Positions 1 through 7,324 of a stretch of 14,676 nucleotides of DNA are shown piece by piece. Source of the DNA: JAAZMA01 sp036720245 (lineage in GTDB: Bacteria > Bacillota > Clostridia > Tissierellales > Tepidimicrobiaceae); contig DAIMNI010000057.1 in the NCBI GenBank assembly GCA_036720245.1, positions 1 to 14,676 of the forward strand, read 5' to 3'. Each line of letters starts with the position of its first letter. The first letter of the stretch is position 1. The notes under the pieces were generated by a model. The model saw only the letters and a list, made by a program, of their open reading frames with translations. It ran no database searches and was not told the origin of the DNA. The translations under genes were made by a program, and so were the position numbers.

Positions 1-221
1 GAACAGTAGTATCCATGAATATGTTTGACTGTGCCCAAACTCCACTATATAGAACCTTCGAAATGGTAAAACAAGAAGCCAGCAAATATGGAGTAGCAAT
101 AACAGGCTCAGAACTAGTAGGCCCAGTAAAATTAGAATACTTATTAAATAATTTAAACTTTTATCTAGGGCTACAAGGACTAAGACAAGATCAAATCCTA
201 GAAACCCATTTAATGAAATAA
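1..221 (+). CDS. ftcD: Glutamate formimidoyltransferase, C-terminal end (partial)
   Basis: This is the last 73 codons of a gene that enters from the left edge. The frame is open from base 3, so the ATG at 15 is internal and not a start. The protein ends TVVSMNMFDCAQTPLYRTFE, then KYGVAITGSELVGPVKLEYL, then DQILETHLMK. This resembles the family pattern of a V-S-M-N stretch, a T-P-x-Y-R-x-F-E helix, a G-V-x-x-x-G-S-E-x-V-G strand and a closing DQILE motif. The family moves the formimino group from formiminoglutamate (histidine breakdown), or in related enzymes from formiminoglycine (purine breakdown), to tetrahydrofolate in the cytoplasm. The active site lies outside the window, so the exact donor cannot be decided. 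A palindromic repeat begins six bases after the stop. Confidence 0.8.
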   Translation, partial: TVVSMNMFDCAQTPLYRTFEMVKQEASKYGVAITGSELVGPVKLEYLLNNLNFYLGLQGLRQDQILETHLMK

Positions 222-226
222 TGTAA

Positions 227-251
227 TGCACCAGGGACGGTTCCTTTTGCA
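227..251 (+). repeat. Palindromic repeat with GGGACGGTTCC core, downstream of ftcD
   Basis: The outer arms TGCA (227-230) and TGCA (248-251) pair. Inside them, AGGGA (233-237) pairs with TTCCT (241-245) with one G-T pair, around a CGG loop. Two bases on each side do not pair. The core GGGACGGTTCC (234-244) recurs, with small changes, at 660-670 and 13847-13857 and in symmetric form beside the transposase gene. The position just after a stop codon would let it act as a weak 3'-end structure, but it has no clean T-tract. Confidence 0.6.
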
Positions 252-278
252 CCGCCAAAGATAGACCCGAAAAATTGT

Positions 279-291
279 CAATTATTAATTG
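279..291. promoter_or_regulatory. Small inverted repeat upstream of the ModE-like regulator (possible operator)
   Basis: CAATTA and TAATTG are perfect 6-base inverted repeats around a central T, placed just upstream of the AAGGGAG ribosome binding site of the regulator gene. Such a site would suit autoregulation by a dimeric winged-helix protein. This is inference: A+T-rich palindromes this short occur by chance, and no convincing -35/-10 pair is visible nearby. Confidence 0.22.
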
Positions 292-308
292 TATTAAGGG
301 AGATAATT

Positions 309-647
309 ATGAAAGAATTAGAAATAGAAAGCAAATTTCGTATAAAAAAAGATGGAAAAAAAGTATTTGGAGAAGGGCCTTGTATATTATTAGAGAGAGT
401 AGAGAAATTGGGAAGCCTTAGCAAAGCCTGTGAGGATTTAAATATGTCCTATAGTAAGGGCTGGTCTATAATCCACAATGCGGAAAAACTATTAAATATA
501 AAACTTCTACAAACTCAAATTGGCGGTGCAGATGGGGGAGGGTCTCATTTAACTGAAGATGCTAAGAAATTAATTAAATCCTATAGGGGTTTCACCATAG
601 AGGCGAAGAAAGCTTTAGGGGAAATTTTTGAAAAGCATTTTGGATAG
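309..647 (+). CDS. ModE-like winged helix-turn-helix regulator (stand-alone DNA-binding domain)
   Basis: This 112-residue protein matches the LysR-type DNA-binding domain found at the N terminus of molybdate regulator ModE. Residues 26-60 form the helix-turn-helix (LLERVEKLGSLSKACEDLNM, then SYSKGWSIIHNAEK). Residues 70-82 (QIGGADGGGSHLT) form the glycine-rich wing typical of ModE. There is no C-terminal Mop (molybdate-binding) domain, so it cannot sense oxyanion the way E. coli ModE does. Single-domain versions are common in Clostridia and often sit near genes for molybdenum enzymes. The start is supported by AAGGGAG about seven bases upstream of the ATG. It lies 87 bases after the formimidoyltransferase stop. 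The family call is solid; the ligand and target genes are unknown. Confidence 0.85.
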   Translation: MKELEIESKFRIKKDGKKVFGEGPCILLERVEKLGSLSKACEDLNMSYSKGWSIIHNAEKLLNIKLLQTQIGGADGGGSHLTEDAKKLIKSYRGFTIEAKKALGEIFEKHFG

Positions 648-649
648 AT

Positions 650-680
650 TGGGACAGCAGGGACAGTTCTCCTTGTCCCA
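650..680 (+). repeat. Palindromic repeat with GGGACAGTTCT core
   Basis: TGGGACA (650-656) is perfectly inverted as TGTCCCA (674-680). Between them is the core GGGACAGTTCT (660-670), a variant of the core at 234-244 and 13847-13857. The inner helix pairs GGGA with TTCT using G-T pairs around a CAG loop. It starts three bases after the stop of the ModE-like gene. The arms differ entirely from those of the other family members, while the core is kept. Confidence 0.6.
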
Positions 681-684
681 AAAT

Positions 685-713
685 GGTGGCAAACAAAACA
701 TCCCTTTGCCACC
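685..713 (+). repeat. Inverted repeat GGTGGCAAA / TTTGCCACC
   Basis: A perfect 9-bp inverted repeat (685-693 with 705-713) encloses an 11-base loop. It lies four bases after the preceding palindrome, so the two form a tandem hairpin pair in the gap between the regulator and the nucleotidase gene. It lacks the GGGAC core and the T-tract of an intrinsic terminator. Confidence 0.55.
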
Positions 714-818
714 TATGGGTTTCAAATTTGTATATATTCTACAAAGGAAATCCTTTGCTTATTGTGTAATAATGTAAGATAGAAGTATTATCTAAATTTT
801 AAAGGGGAGGTAAGTTTT

Positions 819-2546
819 ATGAATTTTAGAAACAAAAGAATATTTAGTTTGTTTTTATCATTAATGCTAGTATTCGGTATATTTTTAGCACCAATGAGTA
901 CTTATGCTGAAGAGGCACAAGGTAGTAATATTGACATTTTAACCTTTAATGATTTCCATGGTAATGTAATTGAATCTGGGAAAAATCCTGGCATGGCTAA
1001 GCTTGTGGCCTATGTTAGGGAATGGGAAGCAAAAAATCCCAATACTATTGTAGTATCTGGTGGAGATAGCTACCAGGGAACTGCTATATCTAATTTAACT
1101 CATGGAGCACCTGTTACAGATATGATAAAAGAAATGGGAGTAGTTGCATCAGCAGTAGGGAATCATGAGTTTGATTGGGGAACAGATAAAATAGAAGTAT
1201 GGGCAAAGGATGGAGGATTTGATTTCTTAGCCTCAAATATCTACGACAAAAATACAAACGAACCAGTCACATGGGCAAAACCTTATAAAATTGTTGAAAA
1301 AGGTGGCATAAAGATTGGGTTTATAGGTTTAGCACACCCTGATACTTCAACACTTACAAAAGAGGAAAATATTAAAGGAATAGAATTTAGGGATCCTGTT
1401 GAAACTGCAAAGCAATGGGTACAATTTTTAAAAGATGGAAAAGCCGAAGAGGGGACTCCAGATGTTGTTATCGCATTAACCCATATTGATTCTAACCAAA
1501 ATCCTGAGACAGGGGAAATCACAGGGGGAGTAGTGGATTTGACAGAGGTAGAAGGATTAGATGCTATAATATCGGCACACAGTCATAAAGTAGTATCTGG
1601 AAAAGTAAATGATATGCCTATTGTACAGGGACAATATAATGGTCGCTCAATAGGTAGACTATCAATTGAATTAGATGAAAATAATAAAGTAAAATCTATA
1701 GAACCCTATGTAGATGAAATATTTAAACGAGTAGAAGAACTTCCAGTAGATGAAAAGACTCAAGGGATTTTAAAAGAATATCAGGATGAAGTAGAACCAA
1801 TTCTAGGCGAAGTAATTGGTGAAGCGAGTGATGTATTTATACACGATAGCAGTATAGATAATGTAACTCCACTGGGAAGATGGACATCTGAAATTATGAT
1901 GGAAAAGACAGGAGCAGATATTGCTATTACCAATGGTGGAGGATTAAGAAGGACATTAGAAAAAGGGGCTATTACTATGGGAGATATGTATGAAATAATG
2001 CCTTTTGATAATTATCTTGTAACCTTAGATTTAAACGGCAAAGATATTAAAAAGGCAATAGACCATGGTATCTTAAATCCAGACGTTAGAGACGGACAAT
2101 TTGCAGGCTTAATAGTAGAATATGATGAAAGCAAAGAATTTGAAAATAGAATAACCAAAATTACTCTTGAAGATGGAACACCTTTAGATATGGAAAAAGA
2201 ATACAAAGTTGTAATTAACGATTTTATGCTAACTGGTGGAGATAAATATGATTTTACAAATGCTAAAAATGTAGATGAAACATTTATACCCATAAGAGAT
2301 GCTTTAGTGGACGCTATAAAAGAAGCTGGAGTTATTACACCTTTAGAGGCTGATTATATAACAGAAATTAAAGATGCTGTAGTACCAGAAGCAGCTGCAG
2401 CAAGCTACACAGTAGAAGCAGGAGATGTATTATGGAAAATTGCAGCTAAATTTAATACTACATGGGAAAAGTTAGCTGAACACAATAAACTTAAAAATCC
2501 ACATTTAATCTTCCCAGGCCAAAAAATATTAATACCAGTGAATTAA
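819..2546 (+). CDS. Secreted 5'-nucleotidase / metallophosphoesterase with C-terminal LysM domain
   Basis: This 575-residue exported enzyme probably hydrolyses nucleotides to nucleosides and phosphate outside the membrane. Residues 1-30 are a signal peptide (probable cleavage after STYA). Residues 37-300 form the calcineurin-like metallophosphatase domain; likely dimetal ligands are D45 and H47 (NDFHG), D83 (GGDSYQG), N115 and H116 (GNHEFDWG), H222 (THID), and H254 and H256 (SAHSH). Residues about 330-495 are the 5'-nucleotidase C-terminal domain, with NGGGLR (372-377), PFDN (395-398, likely nucleobase stacking) and GGDKYDF (473-479). Residues 529-573 are one LysM domain, which binds peptidoglycan and should keep the enzyme on the wall. 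The start is fixed by AAAGGGGAGG at 801-810. It appears to be a single-gene unit closed by the terminator at 2567-2611. UDP-sugar or cyclic-nucleotide substrates remain possible. Confidence 0.93.
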   Translation: MNFRNKRIFSLFLSLMLVFGIFLAPMSTYAEEAQGSNIDILTFNDFHGNVIESGKNPGMAKLVAYVREWEAKNPNTIVVSGGDSYQGTAISNLTHGAPVTDMIKEMGVVASAVGNHEFDWGTDKIEVWAKDGGFDFLASNIYDKNTNEPVTWAKPYKIVEKGGIKIGFIGLAHPDTSTLTKEENIKGIEFRDPVETAKQWVQFLKDGKAEEGTPDVVIALTHIDSNQNPETGEITGGVVDLTEVEGLDAIISAHSHKVVSGKVNDMPIVQGQYNGRSIGRLSIELDENNKVKSIEPYVDEIFKRVEELPVDEKTQGILKEYQDEVEPILGEVIGEASDVFIHDSSIDNVTPLGRWTSEIMMEKTGADIAITNGGGLRRTLEKGAITMGDMYEIMPFDNYLVTLDLNGKDIKKAIDHGILNPDVRDGQFAGLIVEYDESKEFENRITKITLEDGTPLDMEKEYKVVINDFMLTGGDKYDFTNAKNVDETFIPIRDALVDAIKEAGVITPLEADYITEIKDAVVPEAAAASYTVEAGDVLWKIAAKFNTTWEKLAEHNKLKNPHLIFPGQKILIPVN

Positions 2547-2566
2547 AAAATATATAGAAATATAAT

Positions 2567-2611
2567 AAAAACTACCCTTTTTAAGGCCAGGCCTTTAAAA
2601 GGGTAGTTTTT
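2567..2611 (+). terminator. Intrinsic terminator of the 5'-nucleotidase gene
   Basis: Two 22-base arms (2567-2588 and 2590-2611) are complementary with one T-T mismatch. The stem contains CTACCC/GGGTAG and GGCC/GGCC, and it ends in five Ts on the plus strand. The five As at the other end make it potentially bidirectional. It separates the nucleotidase gene from the liv promoter, whose -35 begins six bases later. Confidence 0.88.
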
Positions 2612-2616
2612 GTAAA

Positions 2617-2645
2617 TTGACAGCACTGCAGTATAGTAGTATAAT
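2617..2645 (+). promoter_or_regulatory. Consensus sigma-A promoter of the liv operon
   Basis: TTGACA (2617-2622), a 17-base spacer and TATAAT (2640-2645) match the housekeeping consensus at every position with ideal spacing. Transcription should start near 2652, leaving a leader of about 55 bases before the TTG start at 2706. I see no T-box, riboswitch or attenuator in that leader. Such a strong promoter suggests high expression unless a repressor acts at or near it. Confidence 0.88.
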
Positions 2646-2705
2646 ATAGTCAATAGTCAGATTAATGGGAAGATTGCTAATTTTAAATTAAAAGGGGGTA
2701 TTCCA

Positions 2706-3866
2706 TTGAAAAAGAAACTAGGATTATATTTACTTGTCTTAGTCTTAGCTATGTCATTATTAGCAGGATGTAGCAAATCAAAGGACACCGGTGGGACTTC
2801 AGATGCAGATGTAATAAAAATAGGGGTTTTTGAGCCTATGACAGGGGCTCAAGCTGCTGGCGGGGAGATGACAGTGGAAGGAATTAAATTGGCTAATGAG
2901 ATTAAAGGTGAAGTGTTAGGCAAAAAAGTAGAATTAGTAATAGTAGATAATAAATCTGACAAAGTAGAGGCAGCTAATGCAGTATCTAGATTAATTGAAA
3001 AAGACAAGGTAGCAGCTATTATAGGCTCCTATAGTAGTTCCTTAGCCATGTCTGCAGGGGATATTGTAAAACAAAAAGAGGTACCAGCAGTAGGCTGTTC
3101 TCCAACTAATCCATTGGTTACCTTAAACAATGATTATTACTTTAGGGTTTGCTTTATTGACCCATTCCAAGGAACTGTAATGGCAAATTATGCATTTAAG
3201 GATTTAGGAGCCAAGAAAGCAGCTATTATTCAAGACGTAAATCAGGATTATTCTGTAGGATTAAGCAAATATTTCATGGATGCTTTTAGGGAATTAACAG
3301 GGGATGAAGATAGTATAGTAGAGATTAGTTCTTATAACTCGGGAGACCAAGATTTTACAGCACAGCTTACTAATGCCAAAGGTAAAAATCCAGATGTAAT
3401 ATTTGCGCCAGGAAATTATGGTGAATGTGCACTAATGATTAGGCAAGCCAGGGATTTAGGCATTACTACTCCAATTCTTGGTGGAGACACTTGGGAATCA
3501 CCAGAATTCTTGTCGATTGGTGGAGAGGCAGTGGAAGGAGCAGTATTTAGTACTCACTTTACAGCAGAGGCACCAGTTACTAATGTAAGTGGGATATTTC
3601 TAGAAGAATATAAAAATAAATTTAATAAAGATGCTAATGCTTTTGCAGCCCTAGGCTATGATGCTTATATGGTAATTTTAGATGCCATAGAAAGGGCAGG
3701 AAGTGCCGATTCCAAGGCCATAAGAAATGAATTAGCTAAAACTGAAAATTTTGTAGGAGCTACAGGAAATATTACATTAGATGAAAATGGAGATGCAGTT
3801 AAATCTGCTGTTATAAACCAAGTAGATGGAGGGACATTTAAATATCTAACAACTGTGGAACCATAA
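2706..3866 (+). CDS. livK: Branched-chain amino acid ABC transporter, substrate-binding lipoprotein
   Basis: This 386-residue type I periplasmic-binding-like receptor catches leucine, isoleucine, valine or related ligands outside the membrane and delivers them to LivHM. Residues 1-22 are a lipoprotein signal ending in LLAGC, so C22 is the lipidated residue. A short linker (SKSKDTGGTSDAD) precedes the two-lobed domain, which opens with IKIGVFEPMTGAQAAGGEMTVEG, here split between residues about 38 and 61. The later segments VAAIIGSYSSSLAMSAGDIV and FAALGYDAYMVILDAI are typical of the family. The start is TTG, supported by AAAAGGGGG (2691-2699) six bases upstream. It is the first gene of the operon and directly follows the consensus promoter. 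Fine specificity cannot be read from sequence. Confidence 0.93.
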   Translation: MKKKLGLYLLVLVLAMSLLAGCSKSKDTGGTSDADVIKIGVFEPMTGAQAAGGEMTVEGIKLANEIKGEVLGKKVELVIVDNKSDKVEAANAVSRLIEKDKVAAIIGSYSSSLAMSAGDIVKQKEVPAVGCSPTNPLVTLNNDYYFRVCFIDPFQGTVMANYAFKDLGAKKAAIIQDVNQDYSVGLSKYFMDAFRELTGDEDSIVEISSYNSGDQDFTAQLTNAKGKNPDVIFAPGNYGECALMIRQARDLGITTPILGGDTWESPEFLSIGGEAVEGAVFSTHFTAEAPVTNVSGIFLEEYKNKFNKDANAFAALGYDAYMVILDAIERAGSADSKAIRNELAKTENFVGATGNITLDENGDAVKSAVINQVDGGTFKYLTTVEP

Positions 3867-3889
3867 TAAACTAAATAGGAGGTAGAATT

Positions 3890-4783
3890 ATGGGAGGTCA
3901 TGATTTTTTTCAGCATTTAGCTAATGGTATTTCTTTAGGTAGTTTATATGCCCTTATTGCCATAGGTTATACTATGGTATATGGCATATTAAGACTTATT
4001 AATTTTGCTCATGGGGATATATTTATGCTAGGTGCCTATATTACCTATTATGGAGTTTTATTCACTTCTCTACCTTGGTGGTTGGTATTTATAATTGCAC
4101 CAGTAATTACAGGATTTATTGGCCTCCTCCTAGAAAAATTAGCATATAAACCTTTGAGGGATTCACCAAGGATTACTGTATTAATATCCGCCATAGGAGC
4201 CTCGTTTTTCTTACAAAACCTTGGCATTGTAGTCTTTGGAGGAAGGCCTAAGGCCTTCCCAGTCCCTCAGATGTTTAATAAAATTATAAAAATTGGGGGA
4301 GTATCTGTAAGTCTAGTAACCTTTGTAATACCAGCAGTAACCATAGTATTGCTTTTAATTTTAAATTATTTTATAAATAAAACTAGGACAGGAATGGCCA
4401 TGAGAGCCCTTTCCAGGGATTATGAAACTGCCAGTTTAATGGGAATAGATATAAACAAAATTATATCTATTACATTTTTTATAGGTTCGTTTTTGGCAGC
4501 TGTCGGTGGAATTATGTGGGGGATTAGATACCCTCAATTAATGCCCTTAATGGGTGTAATGCCGGGGCTTAAATGTTTTATTGCTGCAGTAATAGGGGGA
4601 ATAGGGAATATAACTGGAGCTGTAATAGGGGGATTTATTTTAGGCTTAGGGGAGATTATGTTAGTAGCATGGCTTCCAAAGCTAACTGGATACAGGGATG
4701 CATTTGCATTTGTAGTATTGATAATAATACTTCTAATTAAACCTACAGGTTTAATGGGAGAAAAAGTAACGGAGAAGGTGTAG
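3890..4783 (+). CDS. livH: Branched-chain amino acid ABC transporter permease LivH
   Basis: This 297-residue integral membrane protein has about eight hydrophobic helices. It is one of two permeases forming the transport channel. The N-terminal run GSLYALIAIGYTMVYGILRL followed by INFAHGDIFMLGAY is the hallmark of LivH-type permeases. The segment AVIGGIGNITGAVIGGFILG near residues 228-248 matches the conserved C-terminal motif of the family. The start is fixed by AGGAGG (3877-3882), seven bases before the ATG. The stop is three bases from the livM start, consistent with translational coupling. Confidence 0.93.
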   Translation: MGGHDFFQHLANGISLGSLYALIAIGYTMVYGILRLINFAHGDIFMLGAYITYYGVLFTSLPWWLVFIIAPVITGFIGLLLEKLAYKPLRDSPRITVLISAIGASFFLQNLGIVVFGGRPKAFPVPQMFNKIIKIGGVSVSLVTFVIPAVTIVLLLILNYFINKTRTGMAMRALSRDYETASLMGIDINKIISITFFIGSFLAAVGGIMWGIRYPQLMPLMGVMPGLKCFIAAVIGGIGNITGAVIGGFILGLGEIMLVAWLPKLTGYRDAFAFVVLIIILLIKPTGLMGEKVTEKV

Positions 4784-4786
4784 CCT

Positions 4787-5773
4787 ATGGAAGACAATAA
4801 ATTAAAAAAAACATTAATAGCTTTATTTATTACGATAGTTGTTTTATTTATTTTAAATAGGGTTTTAGACGATTACAAACTTAGAATATTGAATTTATGC
4901 GGTATATATATAACTTTAGGACTTAGCATGAATTTAATTAATGGCCTAACTGGATTGTTTTCATTGGGACATGCTGGCTTTATGGCCATAGGTGCCTATA
5001 CAGTGGCAATTCTCACAATGCCTGTAGGTATGAAAGAGATGAATTTTTTTATGAAACCTATAGTACCGTTTCTAGCCAATGTGGAGTGGCATTTTTTACC
5101 GGCATTGATTATGGCAGGGATAATTTCAGGCCTATTTGGATTTTTAATAGGGGCACCAGTACTAAGGTTGACAGACGATTATCTAGCCATAGCTACCCTA
5201 GGCTTTGCAGAAATAATCAGAGTAGTATTTACCAATACTCAATCTTTGACTAATGGCGCATTAGGATTAAAGGGAATACCTAATAAAGCTAATATTCGGT
5301 GGAGTTGGGGCATAGCCATACTTACCATATTATTTATGGAATTTTTAGTAAAGGGAAGTTATGGGAAAGCCTTTAAGGCTATTAGGGAAGATGAAATTGC
5401 AGCCCAGTCTATGGGCATAAATTTATTTAAACACAAGGTTTTAAGCTTTACCTTTGGGTCTTTCTTAGCGGGAGTTGGAGGAGGGCTATTGGCTGCCCTT
5501 TTAGGAACGATTGATCCCAATATGTTTAGAATTACACTAACCTTTAATATACTATTAATTGTAGTATTAGGTGGCTTAGGTAGTATAAAAGGAAGCACAA
5601 TATCTGCAATAATTGTTACAGTTATGATGGAAGGATTAAGATTTTTAGATGAATCTATCACAATAGGTAGGTTTCATATAGAAGGAATACAAGGCATGAG
5701 AATGGTTGTATTTTCTGTAATTCTTATGCTAGTTGTAATAATTAGAAAAGAGGGATTAATTAAAGAGAGTTAA
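4787..5773 (+). CDS. livM: Branched-chain amino acid ABC transporter permease LivM
   Basis: This 328-residue permease pairs with LivH. Diagnostic segments are GLSMNLINGLTGLFSLGHAG, then FMAIGAYTVAIL in the N-terminal third. The central loop DDYLAIATLGFAEIIRVVF and the coupling-helix region KAIREDEIAAQSMGINLFKHK contact the ATPases in this family. VVLGGLGSIKGSTISAII near the C terminus is also conserved. The first helix (TLIALFITIVVLFILN) is hydrophobic. The gene begins three bases after the livH stop with a GGAGAAGG-like site inside livH, so it depends on the operon transcript. Confidence 0.93.
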   Translation: MEDNKLKKTLIALFITIVVLFILNRVLDDYKLRILNLCGIYITLGLSMNLINGLTGLFSLGHAGFMAIGAYTVAILTMPVGMKEMNFFMKPIVPFLANVEWHFLPALIMAGIISGLFGFLIGAPVLRLTDDYLAIATLGFAEIIRVVFTNTQSLTNGALGLKGIPNKANIRWSWGIAILTILFMEFLVKGSYGKAFKAIREDEIAAQSMGINLFKHKVLSFTFGSFLAGVGGGLLAALLGTIDPNMFRITLTFNILLIVVLGGLGSIKGSTISAIIVTVMMEGLRFLDESITIGRFHIEGIQGMRMVVFSVILMLVVIIRKEGLIKES

Positions 5774-5788
5774 AGGATGTGAAATAAA

Positions 5789-6556
5789 ATGCTAAGAATA
5801 GACAATATGACCATGGCATTTGGGGGAGTAATAGCAGCCAACGAATTTAATGCAAATATTGAAAGAGGAGAAATAATAGGGTTAATCGGGCCTAATGGAG
5901 CAGGTAAAACTACAATATTTAATGTAATTACGGGAGTTTATGAACCTACCAGTGGAAGGGTTTTATTTTCTCCAAATGAAGAGGAAATAGATATAACTGG
6001 ATTAAAACCAGATGAAATTACAAAGCTTGGTATATGTAGAACCTTTCAAAATATTCGTTTGTTTAAGGAATTGTCTGTATTAGACAATGTTTTTATTGGA
6101 AATCATCTAAGACTTAAATCTGGGGTTTTTTCTTCTATTCTAAGACTGCCAAATTACAGGAAAGAGGAAAACGAAATTTATGAAAAATCCCTCTATCTTT
6201 TAGAAAAGGTAGATTTATTAAATGAAATGGAAGAAAAGGCTTATTCTCTACCTTATGGTAAACAAAGACGATTAGAAATAGCTAGGGCATTAGCCACGGA
6301 GCCAAAATTATTATTATTAGACGAACCAGCAGCCGGTATGAATCCCCAAGAAACTAAAGAATTAATAGATTTTATAGAAGATATAAAAGAGGAATTTGAT
6401 TTAACTATATTTTTGATAGAACATCATATGGAAGTAGTAATGGGAATATCTGATAGAATACTAGTTTTAGATCATGGAGTTTTAATTGCAGAAGGAGAGC
6501 CAAAAGATATTCAAGAAAACCAAAGGGTTATAGAAGCCTATTTGGGGGTGGAGTAA
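5789..6556 (+). CDS. livG: Branched-chain amino acid ABC transporter ATP-binding protein LivG
   Basis: This 255-residue ABC ATPase powers LivHM. Visible motifs are Walker A GPNGAGKTT (34-42), Q-loop Q87 in CRTFQNIR, signature LPYGKQRR (154-161), Walker B LLLLDEP (174-180) and the H-loop region EHHMEVV (211-217). The less common signature YGKQRRLEIARAL instead of LSGGQ is normal for LivG and separates it from LivF. The C-terminal tail (EGEPKDIQENQRVIEAYLG) is also of LivG type. It lies 15 bases after livM and its stop abuts the livF start. Confidence 0.94.
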   Translation: MLRIDNMTMAFGGVIAANEFNANIERGEIIGLIGPNGAGKTTIFNVITGVYEPTSGRVLFSPNEEEIDITGLKPDEITKLGICRTFQNIRLFKELSVLDNVFIGNHLRLKSGVFSSILRLPNYRKEENEIYEKSLYLLEKVDLLNEMEEKAYSLPYGKQRRLEIARALATEPKLLLLDEPAAGMNPQETKELIDFIEDIKEEFDLTIFLIEHHMEVVMGISDRILVLDHGVLIAEGEPKDIQENQRVIEAYLGVE

Positions 6557-7267
6557 ATGCTTAAAGTTTCAGATTTACATGTAAATTACGGGGGCATTAA
6601 TGCTATTCGAGGTATGGATATTGTAGTAAAAGAAAATCAAATTGTTACACTTATAGGAGCAAATGGGGCAGGAAAATCCTCCACCTTAAGGGCTATTATG
6701 AATTTGGTAAAGAAATCCCAAGGAAAAGTTGAATACAATGGTGAGGATTTAACCAATATGGACACAAAGGATATAGTAAAAAAGGGAATAGTAATGGTAC
6801 CCGAAGGGCGGAGAGTTTTTGAAAATCTAACTGTAGAGGAAAATCTTATATTAGGTGCCTATACTAGGACAGATACTATAGGAATAAAAGAAGATATGGA
6901 AAAACTGTTTGAAACTTTCCCAAGGCTAAAGGAAAGGCATTGGCAAAAAGTGGGTACTCTCTCTGGTGGAGAACAACAAATGTTATCGGTAGCTAGAGCC
7001 TTAATGGTTCGGCCAAGTGTACTAATGATGGACGAACCTTCATTAGGCTTAGCACCTATTTTGGTAAAAGATATATTCGAAATAATAAAAACCCTTAATG
7101 AACAGGGAAATACCATATTATTAGTAGAACAAAATGCAAAAATGGCCTTAGAAATAGCAGACTATGCCTATGTATTAGAAACTGGCGAATTAGTCCTAGA
7201 AGGGGCAGGTAAAGAAATCCTAAACAATCCTAGAGTAAAAGAAGCCTATTTAGGCGAAGCAAAATAA
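6557..7267 (+). CDS. livF: Branched-chain amino acid ABC transporter ATP-binding protein LivF
   Basis: This 236-residue ABC ATPase is the partner of LivG. Motifs are Walker A GANGAGKSS (34-42), VPEGRRVF (81-88, typical of LivF), signature LSGGEQQ (135-141), Walker B VLMMDEP (155-161) and LLVEQNAKMAL (188-198), where the family has Q-N in place of the usual H-loop histidine. The ATG directly follows the livG stop, and its binding site lies in the last livG codons. Oddly, the last Lys codon and the TAA stop lie inside the long palindrome that begins at 7263, so the end of the gene is formed by repeat sequence. It is the last transporter gene. Confidence 0.94.
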   Translation: MLKVSDLHVNYGGINAIRGMDIVVKENQIVTLIGANGAGKSSTLRAIMNLVKKSQGKVEYNGEDLTNMDTKDIVKKGIVMVPEGRRVFENLTVEENLILGAYTRTDTIGIKEDMEKLFETFPRLKERHWQKVGTLSGGEQQMLSVARALMVRPSVLMMDEPSLGLAPILVKDIFEIIKTLNEQGNTILLVEQNAKMALEIADYAYVLETGELVLEGAGKEILNNPRVKEAYLGEAK

Positions 7268-7307
7268 CTTACATTTAGGGGGACTGTCCCCCTAAATGTA
7301 AGTTATT
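7263..7307. repeat. Long perfect palindrome, left copy flanking the RAYT gene
   Basis: Two 22-base arms (7263-7284 and 7286-7307) are perfectly complementary around a single T. The centre is GGGGGACTGTCCCCC and the outer parts are AATAACTTACATTTA and its complement. The same 47 bases (7261-7307) occur again at 8155-8201 without a mismatch. The left edge covers the livF stop codon. As single-stranded DNA or RNA it would form a very stable hairpin. No T-tract follows on the plus strand, so it is not a classical terminator. Paired palindromes around a Y1 transposase gene are typical of RAYT loci. Confidence 0.9.
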
Positions 7308-7324
7308 AGATGGGAGGGTAAAAA

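Noticed and set aside
1283..1522. Minus-strand open frames opposite the nucleotidase, liv and murJ genes
   Set aside because: They are shadows of well-supported plus-strand genes, without ribosome binding sites or recognisable domains.
2646..2705. Riboswitch or T-box in the liv leader
   Set aside because: The leader is only about 55 bases, with no specifier/antiterminator structure, T-box motif or terminator stem.
7263..7307. Left RAYT palindrome as the intrinsic terminator of the liv operon
   Set aside because: The stem is very stable but no T-tract follows on either side, and the identical copy after the transposase shows it is a repeat unit. It may still attenuate transcription.
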